NCBI RefSeq assembly: GCF_008017415.1
Contig: NZ_VRSV01000001.1
Coordinates: 62,001 to 126,000 of the forward strand
DNA: 64,000 nt
Direction: 5' to 3'
Source of the DNA: Microbacterium hatanonis
Lineage (GTDB): Bacteria; Actinomycetota; Actinomycetes; Actinomycetales; Microbacteriaceae
In this document: positions 59,115-64,000 of the stretch, in pieces
How positions within the stretch are numbered: the first letter of the stretch is position 1
Layout of the letters: every line of letters begins with the position of its first letter
Notes under the pieces: generated by a model
What the model saw: only the letters and a program-made list of their open reading frames with translations
Database searches by the model: none
What the model was told of the DNA's origin: nothing
Made by a program: the position numbers and the translations under genes

Positions 59115-60298
59115 GCGCGGTGCTCGTTCGCGATGCGGTCGCGGAATGGGCCGCCGCCCACACCGACGACCTGGTGGCGTGGCGCCACCACCTGCACCGG
59201 AATCCCGAGCTGTCGCACCGGGAGGTGCGCACCACGGAGTTCGTCGTGGGGGTTCTGAGGGGCGCGGGTCTCGACCCCGTCGTGCTCCCGGGCGGGACGG
59301 GGCTGGTGGTAGACCTCGGACCGGTGAGTGGACCGACGGTCGCCCTGCGCGCCGATCTCGATGCGCTCCCTGTGCGCGAGGAGACCGGGCTGCCGTTCGC
59401 CTCCGAGACCGACGGTGTGATGCATGCGTGCGGTCATGACGTCCATACCGCGGCGCTCCTGGGCGCGACGCTCGCCCTGGCCGCTCTCCCCGAGCTGCCC
59501 GGCCGCATCCGCGTGCTGTTTCAGCCGGCGGAGGAGGTGATGACCGGGGCGCTCGCCGCTGTCGAGGCCGGGGTCATGACGGGCGTTGATCGGATCTTCA
59601 TGCTCCATGTGTCACCGCAGCTGCGCACCGGCACGATCGGTGTCGCATCGGGCTCGGCGACGAGCTCGTCCGACGCGATCGGCATCCGCTTCACCGGGCC
59701 CGGCGGTCATTCGTCCCGGCCGCACGACACGGGTGATCTGGTCTACGCGATCGGACTCGTCGCGACGGGCCTGCCGGGTCTGCTCACGCGCCGGATCGAT
59801 CCTCTGAACGCGGGGGTGCTGGTGTGGGGTCAGGTCGAAGCGGGTTACGCCGCCAACGTCATCCCCACCGCCGGGCTGCTGCGCGGAACTCTGCGCCTGG
59901 GCAACCGGCAGGCGTGGAACGACGCGCCCGATCTCGTGAACGAGCTGGTCGACGCGCTCCTTGCTCCGACCGGTGTGGGCCACGAGCTGGATTACGCCCG
60001 CGGTGTGCCGCCCGTTGTGAACGATGCCGAATCCGTCTCGATCGCCCGACACGTCGCCGACGAGGTGATCGGCGCGGACTCGTTCGTGCCCCTCACGCAG
60101 GCGGGCGCGGGGGAGGACTTCGCTTACTACCTGGACCACGCCCCCGGCGCGCTCGTCTCCCTCGGCGTCTGGGACGGCGAGGGAGAACCGACGGGCGTGC
60201 ACCGCGGCACGTTCCGTGCAGACGATGCCGCACTCCCCGTGGGGGTACGCGTTTACGCCGGTCTCGCCCTGGAGGCCCTCGCGCGGCTGCGCGTCTGA
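59111..60298 (+). CDS. M20-family amidohydrolase
   Basis: A 395-residue metallopeptidase-fold deacylase of the M20D/HipO type. Metal-binding and catalytic residues are in MHACGHDVHTAALLGA and FQPAEEVMTGA, with the dimerisation domain starting at IGIRFTGPGGHSSRPHDT. Enzymes of this group remove acyl groups from N-acyl amino acids. In Bacillus, similar deacylases act on N-acetylated S-substituted cysteines beside flavin monooxygenases. The GTG start overlaps the monooxygenase stop. Confidence 0.92.
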   Translation: MSAVLVRDAVAEWAAAHTDDLVAWRHHLHRNPELSHREVRTTEFVVGVLRGAGLDPVVLPGGTGLVVDLGPVSGPTVALRADLDALPVREETGLPFASETDGVMHACGHDVHTAALLGATLALAALPELPGRIRVLFQPAEEVMTGALAAVEAGVMTGVDRIFMLHVSPQLRTGTIGVASGSATSSSDAIGIRFTGPGGHSSRPHDTGDLVYAIGLVATGLPGLLTRRIDPLNAGVLVWGQVEAGYAANVIPTAGLLRGTLRLGNRQAWNDAPDLVNELVDALLAPTGVGHELDYARGVPPVVNDAESVSIARHVADEVIGADSFVPLTQAGAGEDFAYYLDHAPGALVSLGVWDGEGEPTGVHRGTFRADDAALPVGVRVYAGLALEALARLRV

Positions 60299-60370
60299 TC
60301 GACCGTCAGCTCCCGCCCCGAAACACTCGCTCGAATCCCGAACCCGTCTCACCTAGCCCAAGGACACCCC

Positions 60371-61948
60371 GTGCTCTCGATCCGACGACACCGCACCCGC
60401 TTCGCCGCCGCCGCGGCGGTGATCACGGCCGCCACGATTCTCGCCGGCTGCGCCGGCTCCGCGGGCGCCGACGACACCGCGGCCGCATACAGCGACACCA
60501 TCCACTATCCGGTTGCCGCGACCATTCCCACGCTCGATCCGCACATCAGCCCATCGGGCGTGGTCGCCAACATCGACGCGCACATCTACGAGACCCTGGT
60601 CGCCCAGGACGCGTCGCTCGCACCCCAACCCGCGCTGGCGGAGTCGTGGACGACCAGCGAGGACGGTAGGTCGTGGACCTTCTCGATCCGGGAGGGGGTG
60701 CCCTTCCACAACGGGGACGAGCTCGACGCAGGCGACGTCGCGGCGTCGCTGAACCGATGGAAGACGACGACGGCGCGGGCTCAGACGCTTCTGGGCGACA
60801 GCGAGTTCGAGGTCGTCGACGACCGCACGGTCTCCCTCGACCTCGCGCAGCCGCAGGGCGACCTGCTCGCCCAGCTCGCGAACCCGCTGCAGTTCGCGGC
60901 GATCATGCCTGCGGAGATCGCGGCGTCGGCCCCGGCCGAGGGCGTGACGGAGTACGTCGGCACCGGCCCGTACCAGTTCGTCGAGTGGAACGTCGATCGC
61001 GACGTGCAGCTGACCCGTTTCGACGACTACGTCGGCGTCGATACCGAGCCCAGCGGATATGCCGGACGCAAGGGCGCCCCGACCGAAAATCTCTCCTTCG
61101 ACTTCGTCGTCGACTCCACCACCCGGTTCTCCGCCTTCCTCAGCGGCGAGTACGACTTCGTCGACGTGACCGTCGACAATCTGCCGCAGGTCGAGTCGCA
61201 GGATGACGTGACCGTCACCCGCGAGTTGAGCTCGGGCTACGTCGTCGTGTTCAACCTGGACAGCGAGTTCGGGTCGATCCTGGACAACCGCGAGGCCGTC
61301 GCCGCAGCCATCGACGCCGACGACTTCATGACGGCGGTGGTCTCGGACCCCGAGCTCTACCGACTCAATCCCAGCTACGTCTACGAGGAGAACACCGCCT
61401 GGTGGTCCGACGCCGGATCGGAGACGTACTTCGACATCGCCGACCTCGACCTGGCGCGCGAGAAGCTCGCGGCATCCGGCTACGACGGGCGGGAGATCCG
61501 CATCCTCACCAGCCACGACTACGGCGAGGTGTACTACAAGTCGGCCGTGATCCTGCAGAGCCAGCTGCAGGCGATCGGGGTGAACGCGGTGCTCGACATC
61601 TACGACTACGCGACCCTCATCCAGAAGCGGAACAGCCTCGAAGGGTGGGACATCTACGCCGGCGCCTTCCTCGTGCCCTCGACCCCGTCGCAGCTGCTGT
61701 ACCTCACTCCGAACTACGGCGGCGCCGACGATCCCGAGCTCGCCGCCCTACTCGATGCCACGGCGGCCGCCATCACCGCGGTGGAGCAGCAGGCCGCCAG
61801 CGCCGCGCTCGAGGAATACCTGTGGGAGCAGCTGCCGACGATCAACATCGGCGACTCCTACGGGTACCGAGCCGTGCGCGACGACGTCGAGGGGTACCAG
61901 ACCCTGAACGGTGCACCCATCCTCTGGAACACCCGGATCGCCCAGTAG
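60371..61948 (+). CDS. Dipeptide/oligopeptide-type ABC substrate-binding lipoprotein (family 5)
   Basis: A 525-residue family-5 solute-binding lipoprotein with lipobox ILAGC near residue 26. SWTTSEDGRSWTFSIREGVPFHNGDELDAGDV is the family signature. AAGGA lies about six bases before the GTG. The ligand may be a peptide or N-acylated amino acid derivative, judging from the enzymes upstream. Confidence 0.93.
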   Translation: MLSIRRHRTRFAAAAAVITAATILAGCAGSAGADDTAAAYSDTIHYPVAATIPTLDPHISPSGVVANIDAHIYETLVAQDASLAPQPALAESWTTSEDGRSWTFSIREGVPFHNGDELDAGDVAASLNRWKTTTARAQTLLGDSEFEVVDDRTVSLDLAQPQGDLLAQLANPLQFAAIMPAEIAASAPAEGVTEYVGTGPYQFVEWNVDRDVQLTRFDDYVGVDTEPSGYAGRKGAPTENLSFDFVVDSTTRFSAFLSGEYDFVDVTVDNLPQVESQDDVTVTRELSSGYVVVFNLDSEFGSILDNREAVAAAIDADDFMTAVVSDPELYRLNPSYVYEENTAWWSDAGSETYFDIADLDLAREKLAASGYDGREIRILTSHDYGEVYYKSAVILQSQLQAIGVNAVLDIYDYATLIQKRNSLEGWDIYAGAFLVPSTPSQLLYLTPNYGGADDPELAALLDATAAAITAVEQQAASAALEEYLWEQLPTINIGDSYGYRAVRDDVEGYQTLNGAPILWNTRIAQ

Positions 61949-61958
61949 TGCCTTCCCG

Positions 61959-62918
61959 ATGCTGAGGTACGCACTCGCGCGACTGCTCGCGCTGGCGCAG
62001 GTGGTCGTCGTCATGTCGGTCGTCGTCTACGCGCTGATCTACGCGATGCCGGGAGACCCCGCCACCGTCATCCTCGGAGACGATGCGACCGCCGAGCAGA
62101 TCGCCGAGCTGCGCGCCCAGCTCGGGCTCGACCGACCTGCCTGGCTCGGATACCTCGATTGGCTCTCCGCCGTGCTCCGGGGGGATCTCGGATACTCGAT
62201 CTTCCTCCGGGCCCCGGTGGCCGAGGTGCTCGGCGAACGGCTCGTGCCCACGGTGTCGATCGCGCTGCTCGCCGCGGTCGTGAGCCTGCTGGTCGCGGTT
62301 CCGCTGGCCGTCGCGGCGGCGCGCACGCGGGCCGGTGCGGCCGACACGACACTGTCGATCGTCGCCACTCTCGGCATGGCGGTGCCGGGATTCCTGCTCG
62401 CGCTGCTGCTCGTGCGCGTCTTCGCGGTGCAGCTGGGGTGGTTTCCGGTCGCGGGGTATGCGCCGCCCGAGAGGGGCATCCTCCCCTTCCTCAGCTACCT
62501 GGTGCTCCCGGCCGTGGCGCTCGGAGTCGTGCAGATCTCCCTCCTCGGGCGGATCACTCGTAGCTCGGTGGTCGACGTGCTCTCCACGTCGTTCGTCACC
62601 GTTGTCCGCGCCAAGGGAGTCTCATCGTCGGGCGTGCTCTACGGCCACGCGCTGCGCAACGCGCTCGTTCCGATCGTGACGGTGCTGGCAGGGTCGTTCG
62701 GTTCGCTCCTTGCCGGCGCCGCCGTGGTCGAGACGATCTTCAACATCCCCGGGATCGGGCAGCTCATCGTCACCGCGATCTCCCGCCGCGATTACCCGGT
62801 CATCCAAGCGACCGTGCTCGTGATCGCACTCATCTACGTGGTGCTCAACTTCGTGGTCGACCTCCTGTACCCCCTCCTCGACCCGCGCATCCGTCTTGCG
62901 GCGGGAGGGCGGCGATGA
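61959..62918 (+). CDS. ABC transporter permease (DppB-type)
   Basis: A 319-residue permease with six helices. The N-terminal [34 protein letters not shown] is typical of DppB, and the EAA-like loop is [24 protein letters not shown]. The ATG lies ten bases after the previous stop; a nearer GTG is closed by a stop after a few codons. It overlaps the next gene by four bases (ATGA). Confidence 0.92.
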   Translation: MLRYALARLLALAQVVVVMSVVVYALIYAMPGDPATVILGDDATAEQIAELRAQLGLDRPAWLGYLDWLSAVLRGDLGYSIFLRAPVAEVLGERLVPTVSIALLAAVVSLLVAVPLAVAAARTRAGAADTTLSIVATLGMAVPGFLLALLLVRVFAVQLGWFPVAGYAPPERGILPFLSYLVLPAVALGVVQISLLGRITRSSVVDVLSTSFVTVVRAKGVSSSGVLYGHALRNALVPIVTVLAGSFGSLLAGAAVVETIFNIPGIGQLIVTAISRRDYPVIQATVLVIALIYVVLNFVVDLLYPLLDPRIRLAAGGRR

Positions 62919-63799
62919 GCCCCCTGCGCCGCGGCATCGCCGCGCTCCGCGAGCGCCCCGGTGTCATCGGGGGCCTCATTCTGCTCGCCCTGTGCGCGGG
63001 CATCGCGCTCGTCGTGCCGCTCCTGGGCCCCTACGATCCGAACGCCGCCCAGGTGCAGGAGCGCATGCAGCCGCCTTCGGCGCCGCATCCGCTCGGTACC
63101 GACGACTTCGGGCGCGACCTGCTCGCCCGACTCGCCGTGGGTATAGGGATGTCGATGCAGGTCGCCCTCGCCACCACCGCCGTGGCCCTCGTCATCGGTG
63201 TCGTCCTCGGCCTGCTCGCCGTGTTCGTTCGCCCTCTCGACCAGCTCATCATGCGCATCTGCGACGGGCTCCTCGCGATACCGGGCGTGCTCCTCGCCCT
63301 GGCCGTCGTCGCAGCGACGGGTGCGAGCGTGGGCAGCCTCATCCTGTGTCTCATCGTCGTCGAGACGCCGGCGGTCGCCCGGCTCGTGCGGTCGTCGGCG
63401 CTGAGCGTGCGGGAAAGACGTTTCGTCGAGGCGGCAGCTGCCTCGGGGGTCCGGCCTCTCGGTGTGGTGACGCGTCACGTGCTGCCGAGCGTGCTCGTGC
63501 CGGTGGGGGTGCAGATGTCCGCAGTCTTCGGATCAGCGATCATCATCGAAGCGGCCCTCAGCTTCCTCGGCGCGGGAATCCCGGCGCCCACCGCGAGCCT
63601 CGGCAACCTGCTGAGCGAGGCCAAGGCGTTCGTCAACACGGGCTGGTGGCTCATGCTGTTCCCCGGTGTCGCCCTGGCCGCTCTCGTTCTGGGAGCGAAC
63701 CTCATCGGCGACGGGATCGGCGGCCGTCTGCTGTCGCGGCGGCGTCGTGCGCTGCCCGGCGCAGCGGAACTCGAACGGGAGAGGATTCTGCTGCCGTGA
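62915..63799 (+). CDS. ABC transporter permease (DppC-type)
   Basis: A 294-residue permease. [28 protein letters not shown] is the DppC hallmark, and [25 protein letters not shown] the EAA loop. It pairs with the DppB-type subunit and overlaps the downstream ATPase gene by four bases (GTGA). Confidence 0.93.
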   Translation: MSPLRRGIAALRERPGVIGGLILLALCAGIALVVPLLGPYDPNAAQVQERMQPPSAPHPLGTDDFGRDLLARLAVGIGMSMQVALATTAVALVIGVVLGLLAVFVRPLDQLIMRICDGLLAIPGVLLALAVVAATGASVGSLILCLIVVETPAVARLVRSSALSVRERRFVEAAAASGVRPLGVVTRHVLPSVLVPVGVQMSAVFGSAIIIEAALSFLGAGIPAPTASLGNLLSEAKAFVNTGWWLMLFPGVALAALVLGANLIGDGIGGRLLSRRRRALPGAAELERERILLP

Positions 63800-64000
63800 C
63801 CGCTCTCACGCCTCCAGCCGTCGAGCCGGCCCTGCTCGTGGAATCGCTGACCGTCGGCTACGACGGCGACGTCGTCGTCTCCGGGATCTCGTTCTCGGTG
63901 CAACGCGGCGAGGTCGTCGCCCTCGTGGGCGAGTCGGGATCGGGGAAGTCCACCACAGCCCACGCGATCCTCGGGCTCCTTCCGCCGGATGCGCGGGTCG
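63796..64000 (+). CDS. ABC transporter ATP-binding protein (partial, 3' end outside window)
   Basis: The first 68 codons of an oligopeptide-type ATPase. [56 protein letters not shown] shows the Walker A loop GESGSGKST. The length cannot be judged; a fused DppD-DppF double ATPase is common in actinobacteria and possible here. Confidence 0.92.
   Translation, partial: MTALTPPAVEPALLVESLTVGYDGDVVVSGISFSVQRGEVVALVGESGSGKSTTAHAILGLLPPDARV

Noticed and set aside
1..64000. CRISPR arrays, insertion sequences, prophage genes, rRNA or tRNA genes
   Set aside because: No spaced direct repeats, transposase motifs, terminal repeats or cloverleaf-forming segments were seen. The only repeat arrays are the protein-coding xPGTG repeat and the operator duplication.

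Overview
The window is high-GC DNA (about 70% G+C by eye) with very strong G/C preference at third codon positions, many GTG starts, GTGA and ATGA stop/start overlaps, an ElaA-type acetyltransferase, a CmtR-like metal sensor, DUF222/HNH, DUF2277, DUF427 and DUF6421 proteins, an LAxTG-type cell-wall sorting signal and actinobacterial Zur and DtxR/IdeR boxes. This fits an actinobacterium of the Microbacteriaceae, most likely Microbacterium or a close relative. It looks like ordinary chromosome: no phage, insertion sequence, CRISPR array, rRNA or tRNA gene was seen.

Layout. 1-8.8 kb: housekeeping and accessory enzymes (esterase, degenerate Nudix protein, threonine aldolase, MFS exporter, SDR, NRDE protein, CoaBC, DUF6421, MarR). 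9.0-14.2 kb: one giant secreted, wall-anchored lamin-tail/metallophosphoesterase protein. 14.2-15.7 kb: a DUF222/HNH gene interrupted by an in-frame TGA. 16.0-18.8 kb: a tightly coupled minus-strand run of CmtR-like sensor, CDF efflux pump, MarR regulator, metallo-beta-lactamase-fold protein and SnoaL-like protein. 19-28.8 kb: small accessory genes, including a Zur box between a cysteine-free ribosomal protein L36 and a P-loop-less COG0523 protein, an iron box before a siderophore-interacting protein, and a TetR/MBL divergent pair with a duplicated operator. 28.8-29.9 kb: a winged-helix protein preceded by a leaderless cysteine-containing leader peptide. 29.9-40.2 kb: a sugar-utilisation operon (ROK, ABC importer, GH42, GH31, GH1) whose enzyme set matches xyloglucan oligosaccharides. 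40.3-57.7 kb: small membrane and acidic proteins, SbcDC, MFS, MTA/SAH nucleosidase, DUF427, LysE, NAD synthetase, a three-module nuclease/helicase, upp, tadA and an AhpD-like protein. 57.9-64 kb: an operon of a flavin monooxygenase, an M20 amidohydrolase and a dipeptide-type ABC importer, cut off by the window end.

How genes work together. The sugar operon imports oligosaccharides and would trim galactose, xylose and glucose from the outside. It has no ATPase of its own, so a shared MsiK-like ATPase elsewhere is expected. The last operon looks like uptake of a small amide- or peptide-like compound followed by deacylation and flavin-dependent oxidation, possibly for organosulfur scavenging. 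Metal control is visible at three places (CmtR operon, Zur box, iron box).

A striking general property is start architecture. At 20 genes a TAnnnT-like -10 hexamer (one is GATAAT) sits 6 or 7 bases upstream of the start codon, which predicts leaderless mRNAs. I used this spacing to choose many starts.
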